From Candidimonas humi (GTDB taxonomy: Bacteria > Pseudomonadota > Gammaproteobacteria > Burkholderiales > Burkholderiaceae_B): DNA of 64,000 bases. A model generated the notes under the pieces. It was not told the DNA's origin. It made no database searches and saw nothing but the letters and a program-made list of their open reading frames with translations. Below are positions 34,702 to 46,234 of this stretch, piece by piece. Within the stretch, counting starts at the first letter, position 1. Each line of letters starts with the position of its first letter. Made by a program: the position numbers and the translations under genes. Location: contig NZ_JAHTBN010000003.1 in NCBI RefSeq assembly GCF_019166065.1, positions 1-64,000 of the forward strand, given 5' to 3'.

Positions 34702-36015
34702 GTGGCTGAGGTCTTCGACGCGGCGGTCATAGGCGCCGGCGCGGCCGGCATGATGGCCGCCGCCGTCGCCGGCCAGCGCGGCCTGCGCGTGGCGCTGGTC
34801 GATCATGCCGCCAAGCTGGCCGAGAAGATCCGCATTTCGGGCGGCGGCCGCTGCAACTTCACCAATCTGGGCGCCGGGCCCGCCAATTTCCTGTCGCAGA
34901 ACCCCCATTTCTGCCGCTCGGCGCTGGCCGCCTACACGCCGCGCGACTTCCTGGATCTGATGCGCCGCCACGGCATAGCCTGGCACGAGAAACACAAGGG
35001 CCAGTTGTTCTGCAACGACTCCAGCGAATCCGTGATCCGCATGCTGCGCGCGGAATGCGACGCGGGCCGCGTGGCCTGGCGCATGCCTTGCTCGGTCGAG
35101 TCCGTGGCGCGCGATGCCGACTGCTACGTGCTGCGCACTTCCGCCGGCGAGATTCGCGCGGCCCAGCTGGTGCTGGCCTGCGGCGGCATGGCGGTGCCGC
35201 AGGTCGGGGCCACCGATTTCGCGTTGCGGGTGGCGCGCCAGTTCGGCCTGAAAATCGTCGAGCCGCGCCCGGCGCTGGTGCCACTGGTGTTCGACCCGCA
35301 GCAGTGGCGGCCCTACGGTGCGCTGAGCGGCGTGGCGCTGGAAGCGGAAGTCAGCCACGGCCCGGCCAGGCATGCGACCCGTTTTCTCGAAGACCTGCTG
35401 TTCACGCATCGCGGCTTGTCCGGCCCGGCCATCCTGCAGATATCCAGCTTCTGGAACCCCGGCGAGCCCATCGTGCTGGATCTCGCGCCCGAACTCGACC
35501 TGGAACGCGAATTGCTGGCCGCCAAGCCGGGCAACCGGCAGCAGTTGCATTCGGTCCTGTCGACGCTGTGGCCGCGCCGCCTGGCGGAGCAGTGGCTGGC
35601 ACAGGCGGATGGCGATTCGAGCCGCGGGCATGATGGCGCGCGGGCCGGAGGCGGCCGGGCTGGCGGCGGGAAGCTCGATGGCGCGCGAGCCGATGATGTG
35701 CCCGGGCCGGCCGCGGGCCTGGCCGCCATGCGCATGGCCGACATTCCCGACAAGCAGTTGCGCGCGCTGGCCGCCCGCATACATCGCTGGGAACTGCTGC
35801 CGACGGGCACGGCCGGCTACAAGAAAGCCGAAGTCATGCGCGGCGGCGTCGACACCCGCGCCATCGATCAGAAAAGCATGCAGGCGCGCAGCGTGCCGGG
35901 CTTGTACATAATAGGCGAAGCGCTGGACGTGACCGGCTGGCTGGGAGGCTACAACTTCCAGTGGGCGTGGGCCTCCGGCATGGCTTGCGGCAAGGCGCTG
36001 CAGGCGCAGGCCTGA
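34702..36015 (+). CDS. HI0933/BaiN-family NAD(P)/FAD-dependent oxidoreductase
   Basis: A 437-residue flavoprotein. The dinucleotide-binding fold is at the N-terminus (DAAVIGAGAAGMMAAAVAGQ), followed by KIRISGGGRCNFTNLG, diagnostic of the HI0933 family. The C-terminus has GLYIIGEALDVTGWLGGYNF and QWAWASGMACGKAL. The start appears to be GTG at 34702. An unusual Gly/Ala/Asp/Arg-rich stretch of about 45 residues (near 305-345) interrupts the helical region. Function is not settled; some relatives reduce bile-acid intermediates or have redox housekeeping roles. Confidence 0.87.
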   Translation: MAEVFDAAVIGAGAAGMMAAAVAGQRGLRVALVDHAAKLAEKIRISGGGRCNFTNLGAGPANFLSQNPHFCRSALAAYTPRDFLDLMRRHGIAWHEKHKGQLFCNDSSESVIRMLRAECDAGRVAWRMPCSVESVARDADCYVLRTSAGEIRAAQLVLACGGMAVPQVGATDFALRVARQFGLKIVEPRPALVPLVFDPQQWRPYGALSGVALEAEVSHGPARHATRFLEDLLFTHRGLSGPAILQISSFWNPGEPIVLDLAPELDLERELLAAKPGNRQQLHSVLSTLWPRRLAEQWLAQADGDSSRGHDGARAGGGRAGGGKLDGARADDVPGPAAGLAAMRMADIPDKQLRALAARIHRWELLPTGTAGYKKAEVMRGGVDTRAIDQKSMQARSVPGLYIIGEALDVTGWLGGYNFQWAWASGMACGKALQAQA

Positions 36016-36076
36016 GTCTCGCAACGGATACCCCGGAATGCGCCAGGCGATGCCGTAGCCTCGTGGCTTCCAGGGA

Positions 36077-36130
36077 CGATGCCCGTCGCCGACACGGGCG
36101 GTGCCCGCCACCGACACGGACGATGCCGCC
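36077..36130. repeat. 22-bp tandem repeat, about 2.5 copies
   Basis: Two 22-bp units (36077-36098 and 36099-36120), differing at four positions, plus a 10-bp partial unit. They lie between the flavoprotein stop and the glycine riboswitch. Confidence 0.7.
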
Positions 36131-36228
36131 GGTCGCCGCACTTTGTGGCGGCCTTGCCATGATGCAGTGCTTGCCGCTGGTGAGCGCCCCGATTTCGCGT
36201 TATGCTTCTACATTGCCGTCACTACACG

Positions 36229-36445
36229 CGGCGGGAGAGAGCCGGCAGACGCCCGGCCGCCGAAGGCGCAATTCGCCCAGAATCGCTCAGGCACCCCGTA
36301 CCGCCCGTGTATTGCCCATGGCCACAGGCCGGGCAAGGCGGTATTCTGGAGAGACTCGCCGCAGCCCACGGGCTAGCCGCGCGGGCGCCGAAGGTGAATG
36401 CTCGCAGGCGCGAGCCAACTCTCAGGCAAAAGGACAGAAGGGCGA
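36229..36445 (+). promoter_or_regulatory. Tandem glycine riboswitch upstream of gcvT
   Basis: Two aptamer-like blocks precede gcvT. The first (about 36229-36307) has gcgggagagagccgg, then gccgccgaaggcgcaa and gctcaggca. The second (about 36341-36441) has tctggagagactcgcc, then gcgccgaaggtgaa and aactctcaggcaaaaggaca. GGAGAGA, CGCCGAAGG and CTCAGGCAAAAGGAC are the family consensus. Glycine binding normally raises expression of the glycine cleavage genes downstream, matching the context. The linker of about 33 bases is longer than in compact tandem switches. The first aptamer is weaker (GCACCCCG instead of GCAAAAGG). Confidence 0.92.
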
Positions 36446-36495
36446 CATCCGCAACATTCTTGTTGATACGTGTCGTACCTTAGTCCGGAGTCTCC

Positions 36496-37593
36496 ATGTC
36501 TTCTGTGCTCGAACGCACCCCCCTGTTTCCCGTCCATGTCGAGGCCGGCGCCAAGATGGTCGATTTCGGCGGCTGGGAAATGCCGCTGGCCTATGGCTCG
36601 CAGCTCGAAGAACATCACGCCGTGCGCCGCGACGCCGGCATGTTCGACGTGTCGCACATGCTCAACATCGACCTGCGCGGGTCCGGCGCCCGGCCGTTCC
36701 TGCGCCGCCTGCTGGCCAATGACGTGGCGCGCCTGGCCGTGCCCGGCAAGGCCTTGTATTCGTGCATGTTGAATTTCGAGGGCGGCGTCGTCGACGACCT
36801 GATTGTTTATTTCTTCGCCGAGGACGACTGGCGCATCGTGGTCAACGCGGCTACCGCGCACAAAGACCTGGCCTGGATGCGCCGCGTGGCTGCGGCCGGG
36901 CATTTCGACATCAGCCTGCAGCCGCGCCGCGACTGCGCCATGATCGCTGTGCAGGGCCCGAGCGCCCGCGCCAAGGTCTGGCAGGCCCGCCCCGCCTGGG
37001 AATCCTCCACGCGCGATCTCACGCCCTTCAATGGCGTGCGCGTCGACGCGGACACGCTGGTGGCGCGCACCGGCTATACCGGCGAGGACGGCTTCGAAGT
37101 CGTGCTGCCGGCCGGGCAGGCCGAGGCGCTGTGGCGCGACCTGGCCGCCCGCGGCGTGCGGCCTTGCGGCCTGGGCGCGCGCGACACCCTGCGCCTGGAA
37201 GCGGGCATGAACCTGTACGGCCAGGACATGGACGATTTCGTGCAGCCGCAGGAATCCGGCCTGGCCTGGACCGTGTCCCTGAAGGACCCGGACCGCGCTT
37301 TCATAGGCCGCGCGGCCATCGAGCAGGCGCCCATGGCGCGCACGCTGGTGGGCCTGCGCCTGCTGGAGCGCGGCGTGATGCGCGCCCACATGGCAGTGCG
37401 CGCCGCGCAAGGCGGCGGCGAGATCACCAGCGGCACCATGTCGCCGACCATGGGCGTGTCGATCGCCATGGCGCGCATCGACGGTCAGGCGCAGCCGGGC
37501 GAGCGCGTCGAGGTCGAGATCCGCGGCAAGTGGGTGCCCGCCGAAGTGGCCTCGCTGCCTTTCGTGCGTCACGGTAAGATTCTGGGAGCCTGA
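36496..37593 (+). CDS. gcvT: Glycine cleavage system T protein (aminomethyltransferase)
   Basis: A 365-residue enzyme that transfers the methylene group from the aminomethyl-lipoyl arm of GcvH to tetrahydrofolate, releasing ammonia. Recognisable blocks are MVDFGGWEMPLAYGSQLEEH, AGMFDVSHM, RTGYTGEDGFEVVLP and RDTLRLEAGMNLYGQDM. Length is normal (about 360-370). It is the first gene after the glycine riboswitch and is separated from gcvH by 126 bp containing a terminator-like hairpin. Confidence 0.96.
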   Translation: MSSVLERTPLFPVHVEAGAKMVDFGGWEMPLAYGSQLEEHHAVRRDAGMFDVSHMLNIDLRGSGARPFLRRLLANDVARLAVPGKALYSCMLNFEGGVVDDLIVYFFAEDDWRIVVNAATAHKDLAWMRRVAAAGHFDISLQPRRDCAMIAVQGPSARAKVWQARPAWESSTRDLTPFNGVRVDADTLVARTGYTGEDGFEVVLPAGQAEALWRDLAARGVRPCGLGARDTLRLEAGMNLYGQDMDDFVQPQESGLAWTVSLKDPDRAFIGRAAIEQAPMARTLVGLRLLERGVMRAHMAVRAAQGGGEITSGTMSPTMGVSIAMARIDGQAQPGERVEVEIRGKWVPAEVASLPFVRHGKILGA

Positions 37594-37600
37594 ATTTCGC

Positions 37601-37633
37601 GGGGCCGGCCGCAAGCGCGGCACCCCTTTTTTT
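37601..37633 (+). terminator. Terminator-like hairpin with T7 run between gcvT and gcvH
   Basis: An outer gggg/cccc pairing and an inner gccgc/gcggc pairing around the loop aagc form a GC-rich stem followed directly by seven T residues. It lies 8 bp after the gcvT stop. It would reduce readthrough into gcvHP unless antiterminated or supplemented by an internal promoter. Confidence 0.65.
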
Positions 37634-37719
37634 AGCGTGTACAGGCCTTGATTCCACGGGATTTCCAGTCCTGCAACCCTTCAAGAATTCCACCCCCATT
37701 CCCCAAGAGAGGCACATCC

Positions 37720-38094
37720 ATGAGTCTTCCCACCGATCGCAAATACACCACGTCCCATGAGTGGGTCAAGGCCGAGGGCGACGTATTCCTCGTCGGCATT
37801 ACCGACAACGCCCAGGACCAGCTCGGCGACCTGGTGTTCGTCGGCGAGGTGCATCCGGGCACCGAACTGACCGCCGGCGAGACCGCCGGGGTGGTCGAAT
37901 CGGTCAAGGCCGCTTCCGACATCTACGCCCCTGTCGACGGCGAGATCACCGCCTTCAACGAGGCGCTGGAATCCGAACCCAACCGCATTAACGAGGCCGC
38001 CTTCGACACCTGGATCTTCAAGATCCGTCCCAAGAACCCCGCCGACGTCGACGGCCTGCTGGATGCAGCGGGCTACGAGGCGGCCCAAGGCTGA
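37720..38094 (+). CDS. gcvH: Glycine cleavage system H protein
   Basis: A 124-residue lipoyl carrier protein shuttling the aminomethyl group between GcvP, GcvT and the L protein. The lipoylated lysine is K63 in GVVESVKAASDIYAP. Length is typical (125-130). The ATG at 37720 has an agagaggcac Shine-Dalgarno, and the 24 upstream open codons are dismissed. It follows gcvT and precedes gcvP, the usual T-H-P order. Confidence 0.96.
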   Translation: MSLPTDRKYTTSHEWVKAEGDVFLVGITDNAQDQLGDLVFVGEVHPGTELTAGETAGVVESVKAASDIYAPVDGEITAFNEALESEPNRINEAAFDTWIFKIRPKNPADVDGLLDAAGYEAAQG

Positions 38095-38211
38095 GGCTGC
38101 GTGGCCGCCGTTGTGCCGCTACCTGGATGGGCCATCGGCTACCGGGGGGCAGTGCAGCGGCGCCGGGCCGGCCCGCCATACTTTTTTCATTTCTCCCGAT
38201 CAGGTTGCATC

Positions 38212-41121
<2,910 letters not shown>

Positions 41122-41155
41122 CCGCGGCGGAATGCATGCGGCGCGATATTCGCGC

Positions 41156-41911
41156 TCAATGCATCAGGATACTGATCGCCGAGGCGCACATGATGGTTCC
41201 CGAGGCGATCAGCAGTACGCTGACGATGTTCTTCATGACATGGGCGGAAAAGGGCAGCTTCTGGTGTGCCGCTACCCACGTAACGAGGATCACTACCGGC
41301 GTGGCGATCAGGGTCAGGCGCATCGACTCGGGCGTGAACTGACCCGAGAACGCAACGATGGCCAGCCGCAAGACCGACCCCGCGCCGAACAGGAATATCA
41401 GCGATTCCTGTATGCGGGACATCGGCCACGGCTGCCGGTACATGATGTACACGAGCGGGGGGCCGGGGGCGGCGAACATGCCGCCCAGCACACCCGCCAG
41501 GCTGCCCGCCGACAGGAATGCGCCTTGGCCCGAGGTGCGTTCCAGCGGTTTTGCGGTACGCCACAGCAGCAGCGCGCACAAGATGATGCTGACTCCAAGA
41601 ATTATCCGCAGGACTTGATAGGAACTGCCGGCCAGCCATGTCAGCAGGGCAATGCCCGCGACGGCGCCTGCCAAGCTTGTGAAAAGCGCCGACCAGAGCT
41701 CGCGGTTCAAGTGCAGCGCGCGCCGGCGATAGAGGAATATGCAGGAATTGATGATGATGATCACCGTGACGGCGTTGACGGCGTCGGGCAGCGGAACGAT
41801 GTCGGTTGCTCCGATGAGGCCGAGAAATATCAGCGCGAGGGCGAAGCCCGTCATCACTTGCGCATAGACTGCGATGGCACAGAACAGCAAAAAAAGGACA
41901 TATGTCTGCAT
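41156..41911 (-). CDS. TauE/SafE-family permease
   Basis: A 251-residue inner-membrane protein with about seven to eight hydrophobic segments and the two TauE/SafE repeats. The first is around MTGFALALIFLGLIGATDIVPL and the second around GSLAGVLGGMFAAPGPPLVYIMY. Family members export sulfite, sulfoacetate or organic anions. It is the last gene of a leftward operon with an aconitase 50 bp upstream, so it may export a product or import a substrate of that pathway. Confidence 0.85.
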   Translation of the reverse strand: MQTYVLFLLFCAIAVYAQVMTGFALALIFLGLIGATDIVPLPDAVNAVTVIIIINSCIFLYRRRALHLNRELWSALFTSLAGAVAGIALLTWLAGSSYQVLRIILGVSIILCALLLWRTAKPLERTSGQGAFLSAGSLAGVLGGMFAAPGPPLVYIMYRQPWPMSRIQESLIFLFGAGSVLRLAIVAFSGQFTPESMRLTLIATPVVILVTWVAAHQKLPFSAHVMKNIVSVLLIASGTIMCASAISILMH

Positions 41912-41961
41912 AGGGTTGCGGCCTTGGTCTTAATGGCGTGTCTTGGTTGTTACGAGGTGGG

Positions 41962-44673
41962 TCAGGATGCTCGAGCCCGGTTCAAGAGCTTGCGGAAAAT
42001 GGCGGGCAGAATACCTCCCTGAGCGTAGTAAGCAAGTTCCGCGGCGTTCTCCAGGCAAAGCTGAACCGCGTGCACCGTCCGGCTGTCGTCGGGCCGGGTG
42101 ATAATCATCCGGATTTGTTTTCGAGGCTCGATTCCTTCTTCGAGGTCGAGCAGATCTATGCGCTCGTCGCCACGCAAGCCGAGAGTCGCGGCGTTGTCAT
42201 TGCCCAGGAAACAGATGGGCAGGACGCCCATGCCGATGAGATTTCTGCAGTGGATACGTTCGAAGCTCTTGGCGACGATGGCTCGTATCCCGAGCAGGCG
42301 TATTCCCTTGGCCGCCCAATCCCGGGACGAGCCCGCGCCGTAGTTGTCTCCGGCAATTATCACGGTGTCGACCCCGGTGTCGCGGTAATGCACGGCTACG
42401 CTATACAGCCCCGCCTCCGCGCCCTGGGGCTGCAGGACGGTGTTGTTGCGGTGTGGCGAGCCGGGCCGCAGGATGGACATGATGCGGTTCTCGATCCAGG
42501 GATTGGCGAACATGCCGCGGACCGTGACTTCATGGTGGCCGCGGCGTGCGCCGTAAGAGTGAAGTTCTTCTACGGGGACGCCTTGTTCCTGCAACCATGT
42601 CGCGGCAGGCGATCGCGGATCGATGGGGCCCGCCGGTATGAGATGCTCGGTGGTAAAGCCGTCGCCGAATATGCCGAGAATGCGCGCTCCGCGGATGTCC
42701 CGCAGCGGCGGGGCTGTCGGGCCTATCGAGTCGAAGAACGGCGACCGGGAAATATAGGTCGACCGCGGCCAATCGTAGTTCGGCCCCTGGGGGGCGGGCA
42801 GCGCGCTCCATTCCTGACTGTCGCCGGACACGTCCAGCTCGCGCCGCATGGGCAGGAAGGCCGGCCGTTGGAATACGTGCGAGACCATAGCCTCGACTTC
42901 GTCGGCAGCCGGCCAGATGTCCGATAAATGGACGGGGCCTTTTGTTCCCCGGCCGATGGGCTCCGACTGCAGGTCGACGAGCACGGTTCCGGCCAACGCA
43001 TAGGCAAGCACCAAAGCGGGGGAGGCGAGATAGTTGGCGCGCAGATCGGGGTGGATCCGTCCGTCGAAGTTCCTGTTGCCCGAAAGGACGCTGGAAAAAA
43101 TCATACGGTCGGCAAGGATCGCGCGACGGACCTCCGGGTGGAGTGGCCCCGAGTTGCCGATGCAGGTCGTGCAGCCGAAGGCGGCGATGTGAAAGCCCAG
43201 TTGTTCCAGCGGTTCGAGCAGCCCGGCGTCCCGAAGGTACGACGCTACTGCCAGGGATCCGGGCGCGAGGGAGGTCTTGACCCGGTGGCCCACGCTCAGG
43301 CCGGCTTGCACGGCATTTCGCGCCAGCAGGCCGGCGGTAATCATGGCCGCGGGATTGGACGTGTTCGTGCAGGACGTGATGGCCGCCAGCACCACGTCTC
43401 CGTGTCTCGGCCCAGGTGCTGCGGGGTCCCGCGCATGGCCGGCGCCGTCCGTGCCGGGAGCAGGTTGCACTTGCGGAGGCTGAGGGAAAGCGTCGAGAAA
43501 GCGCCGGCGCATTTCGCCCAGGGCAACCCTGTCCTGCGGTCGCCTCGGACCCGCGAGGCTGGGCGCGATCGTCGCCAGGTCGACGACTACGTGCCGGCTG
43601 TATCGCACCTTGTTGTTCGCCGCGCCGAATGTGCCCTGCAGCACATGGTAGTCGTGCATGAGCTGGACCTGGGCCGGGTCGCGTTCCGTCGCAAGGAAAA
43701 ATTCCAGGGTCTTTTGATCGGGAGGAAAGAAGCCTATGGTGGCGCCGTATTCGGGGGCCATATTGGCGACCGTAGCCCTGTCGGCAATGGCCAGCGAGGC
43801 AACGCCAGGCCCGAAGAATTCGACGAATTGCCCTACGACATCGACCTGCCGGAGCCGTTCGGTAAGAGACAGCGCCAAGTCGGTCGCTCCGATGCCGGGG
43901 CGCAACCGGCCCACCAATTCCACCCCCGTAACGCGCGGCATGGCCAGGTAGACCGGTTCGCCCAGCATGGCGGCCTCCGCCTCGATGCCTCCACAACCCA
44001 AACCTATGATTCCCGCGGCGTTGATCATGGTGGTGTGGCTGTCGGTGCCGACCAGGCTGTCAGGGAAAACCAGTTCGCCGCGTCGGTGTATGCCCGGGGC
44101 CAGGTACTCCAGGTTGATCTGGTGCAGGATCCCGTGGCCGGGAGGTATTACCCTCAATGTTTCGAACGCGGCCGAGGCCCATTTGAAGAAACTATAGCGA
44201 TCCCCATTTCTTGCAAATTCAAGACGGCGGTTTTTTTCCAAGGCCTGGCTGTTGCCGTAGTAGTCGACACTGACGGAGTGGTCGACCACCAGGTCCACAG
44301 GGATGGTCGGTTCCACCAGCCCGGGAGACAGCCCCGCATTCGTAATCGCGTGCCGCAGCGCCGCCAGGTCTGCCAACAGGGGTGCGCCGGTGTTGTCCTG
44401 CAGCAGGACGCGCGCGACGAAAAAAGGGATCTCCGCCGATTGCGCCGAGCCCGGTTGCCAATCGAGCAGTGCTCGCACATGGGAGTCCGTGATGGTCGAC
44501 CCGTCGTGCCGGCGCAGCAAGGATTCGAGCAGAATGCGCAAGCACACGGGAAGATGATCGACCGCCTTGCCGAAGCATGCCGCGCCTCGCGCGATGTCGT
44601 AGTAATACAGGTCATCGTGTCCGGGAAACGGCTGCTTGCTGGACAGGTATGAAGAGGATGAGGAAAGGCTCAT
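41962..44673 (-). CDS. Aconitase-family hydratase, AcnA type
   Basis: A 903-residue iron-sulfur dehydratase of the AcnA/IRP type. The cluster cysteines are in TSCTNTSNP (about 432) and FGCTTCIGNSGP (about 498-501); DSHTTMINAAGIIGLGCGG and the C-terminal swivel domain with GDNYGAGSSRDWAAKG are intact. It isomerises citrate-type substrates such as citrate/isocitrate or 2-methylcitrate-related acids. Because it sits in a catabolic operon with a PrpD-like protein, lyase and Bug receptor, it is probably a pathway-dedicated paralogue rather than the main TCA enzyme. I therefore give no acnA symbol. Confidence 0.88.
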   Translation of the reverse strand: MSLSSSSSYLSSKQPFPGHDDLYYYDIARGAACFGKAVDHLPVCLRILLESLLRRHDGSTITDSHVRALLDWQPGSAQSAEIPFFVARVLLQDNTGAPLLADLAALRHAITNAGLSPGLVEPTIPVDLVVDHSVSVDYYGNSQALEKNRRLEFARNGDRYSFFKWASAAFETLRVIPPGHGILHQINLEYLAPGIHRRGELVFPDSLVGTDSHTTMINAAGIIGLGCGGIEAEAAMLGEPVYLAMPRVTGVELVGRLRPGIGATDLALSLTERLRQVDVVGQFVEFFGPGVASLAIADRATVANMAPEYGATIGFFPPDQKTLEFFLATERDPAQVQLMHDYHVLQGTFGAANNKVRYSRHVVVDLATIAPSLAGPRRPQDRVALGEMRRRFLDAFPQPPQVQPAPGTDGAGHARDPAAPGPRHGDVVLAAITSCTNTSNPAAMITAGLLARNAVQAGLSVGHRVKTSLAPGSLAVASYLRDAGLLEPLEQLGFHIAAFGCTTCIGNSGPLHPEVRRAILADRMIFSSVLSGNRNFDGRIHPDLRANYLASPALVLAYALAGTVLVDLQSEPIGRGTKGPVHLSDIWPAADEVEAMVSHVFQRPAFLPMRRELDVSGDSQEWSALPAPQGPNYDWPRSTYISRSPFFDSIGPTAPPLRDIRGARILGIFGDGFTTEHLIPAGPIDPRSPAATWLQEQGVPVEELHSYGARRGHHEVTVRGMFANPWIENRIMSILRPGSPHRNNTVLQPQGAEAGLYSVAVHYRDTGVDTVIIAGDNYGAGSSRDWAAKGIRLLGIRAIVAKSFERIHCRNLIGMGVLPICFLGNDNAATLGLRGDERIDLLDLEEGIEPRKQIRMIITRPDDSRTVHAVQLCLENAAELAYYAQGGILPAIFRKLLNRARAS

Positions 44674-44793
44674 GGCAGGGTAGGTTTCGAGGTCGATCCG
44701 TGTATCGCCGTATTTCCGGCGTAGCCAATGGCCGCGCGGCTACGCTCGGCATCATTGCGACATGGGCGTTATCGGCAAGCCGCGGGTGCGGGG

Positions 44794-46176
44794 TTATTGG
44801 CGCCTGCCGGTGGCCCACAGCCAATCGGGCAGGGCAATCGCGGCCCGGCCGTCACCGGCGGCCACGTCTCGGCACCAGGCGAAGATCCGGTCGATATGCT
44901 CCCGATCCAGTTGCGGCGCGAACATTTCCGCCCGCTCGCGCATTCCGTCCCATTCGTAGGGGTCTTCGGGATCGCCTCGCCGTATTTCACGCGTCTGGCT
45001 GATCGAGCGTCCATCCCGCAAATGCAAGGTGACGGTACTCGGGCGCAGGTATGGAAACGCCCGCGAGTAAACCTCCTCCGGGAGGATTTCAATGCGTTGC
45101 CGCCACTCTTGAAGCCCGGGGTCTTGAGGGCTGGGGCTTTCGATGTCCTCCATGCGGATAACCCCGGCCTGGAGCACTTTCGACAGGCAGTACGGAATAC
45201 AAAACGGCGCCGCTGCCGGAGAATCCGGCCAGGCCACCCCGGCAATACGCAACGCCTGGCCGAAAATCCTTACCTCTACGCGCTCGACTTCCGTTGCATG
45301 CCATCCTCCTTGCATATATAGGGCGCGCGCGGCATCCAGCGCCGTGAACATCTGTGCGCACGTGGGCCAGGCTTTTATGGTTGCTTCGCATATTTTGTCG
45401 CCGTGGCCAAGGTCCCGGTCCAGGGCCTCCAGGGGGCCGTCTCCATGAAGCAGCGCGTACAGGCCGCGCGGGCCGCTGATAAAGGCCCGGGCTCCGGGGA
45501 AGCCCGCTTTGGCTGCTGCGGCCGCGGCCATGCCGTTACGTACCGCGAATGCGGGGTGCAGGGCCTTGGATGCGTGGGCGCCATCGTCGAAGAACTGCCA
45601 CGAGCCCGCGGCCTGCGTCGCGGCTATTCCGAGGGCCGCATGCAACTGGGCGCCGTCGAGTCCCAGCGCCACGGCGCTGGCCGCCGCGGCGCCCAGGGTT
45701 CCGGCAGTGGCTGTGGCGTGAAAACGGCCGGAATGTGCCGGCCCTAATGCTTCGCCCACACGCAGCGCCGTTTCGTATCCTGCGGCGATGCTGGCCAGCA
45801 CTCGCCCCCGTGTGATTTTGTCCCGCGCGGCTAGCGCCAGGGCGGGCGGAATTGCGACGATCCCCGGATGCAGCATGGCGCCGCGATGCGCGTCGTCGAC
45901 CTCGCGCAGGTGGCTTATGGCGGCGTTGGCATATGCCGCGGCCGGCGGACAAACCCCGCCCGCGTCCCCGAACATTGCCGCAGAGCCCTTTCCCGGAAAA
46001 CATTCCTGGGCCATTTGCCGTATTTTCGCGGCGGCCGGCAGCAAGGCGCCGGACCAGCCCGCGGTAATCCAGTCGCCCAATGCCAGGCCTAGACGATGCC
46101 GAGTTGGTGCGGGCCAGTCGCGAGTGGATAAAGCCTCGAGATAGCGGCACAGCCTGGCTTCCGGTAGCGATGACAT
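44794..46176 (-). CDS. MmgE/PrpD family protein
   Basis: A 460-residue protein of the MmgE/PrpD superfamily, which includes 2-methylcitrate dehydratase, cis-aconitate decarboxylase and iminodisuccinate epimerase. Family blocks are LSTRDWPAPTRHRLGLALGD, AAYANAAISHLREVDDAHRG with conserved histidine and aspartates, and KAWPTCAQMFTALDAA. The start at 46176 follows an agagaggcag Shine-Dalgarno; 18 upstream codons are ignored. No methylcitrate synthase (prpC) or methylisocitrate lyase (prpB) is present, so propionate metabolism is unlikely. The exact reaction is unknown. Confidence 0.87.
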   Translation of the reverse strand: MSSLPEARLCRYLEALSTRDWPAPTRHRLGLALGDWITAGWSGALLPAAAKIRQMAQECFPGKGSAAMFGDAGGVCPPAAAYANAAISHLREVDDAHRGAMLHPGIVAIPPALALAARDKITRGRVLASIAAGYETALRVGEALGPAHSGRFHATATAGTLGAAAASAVALGLDGAQLHAALGIAATQAAGSWQFFDDGAHASKALHPAFAVRNGMAAAAAAKAGFPGARAFISGPRGLYALLHGDGPLEALDRDLGHGDKICEATIKAWPTCAQMFTALDAARALYMQGGWHATEVERVEVRIFGQALRIAGVAWPDSPAAAPFCIPYCLSKVLQAGVIRMEDIESPSPQDPGLQEWRQRIEILPEEVYSRAFPYLRPSTVTLHLRDGRSISQTREIRRGDPEDPYEWDGMRERAEMFAPQLDREHIDRIFAWCRDVAAGDGRAAIALPDWLWATGRRQ

Positions 46177-46234
46177 TCTGCCTCTCTTGTATTTTTCCAG
46201 TAGGAAATTGTCCGGGGCGTAACACCACACGCTG

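Noticed and set aside
31558-36141. 1527-codon leftward open frame opposite dcd, decarboxylase and flavoprotein genes
   Set aside because: It has no domain structure, and three firmly identified genes occupy the other strand; it is a codon-bias artefact of GC-rich DNA.
44794-46176. prpD of the methylcitrate cycle
   Set aside because: No prpB or prpC is adjacent, and the aconitase is of the AcnA type rather than clearly AcnD, so the propionate assignment is not supported.
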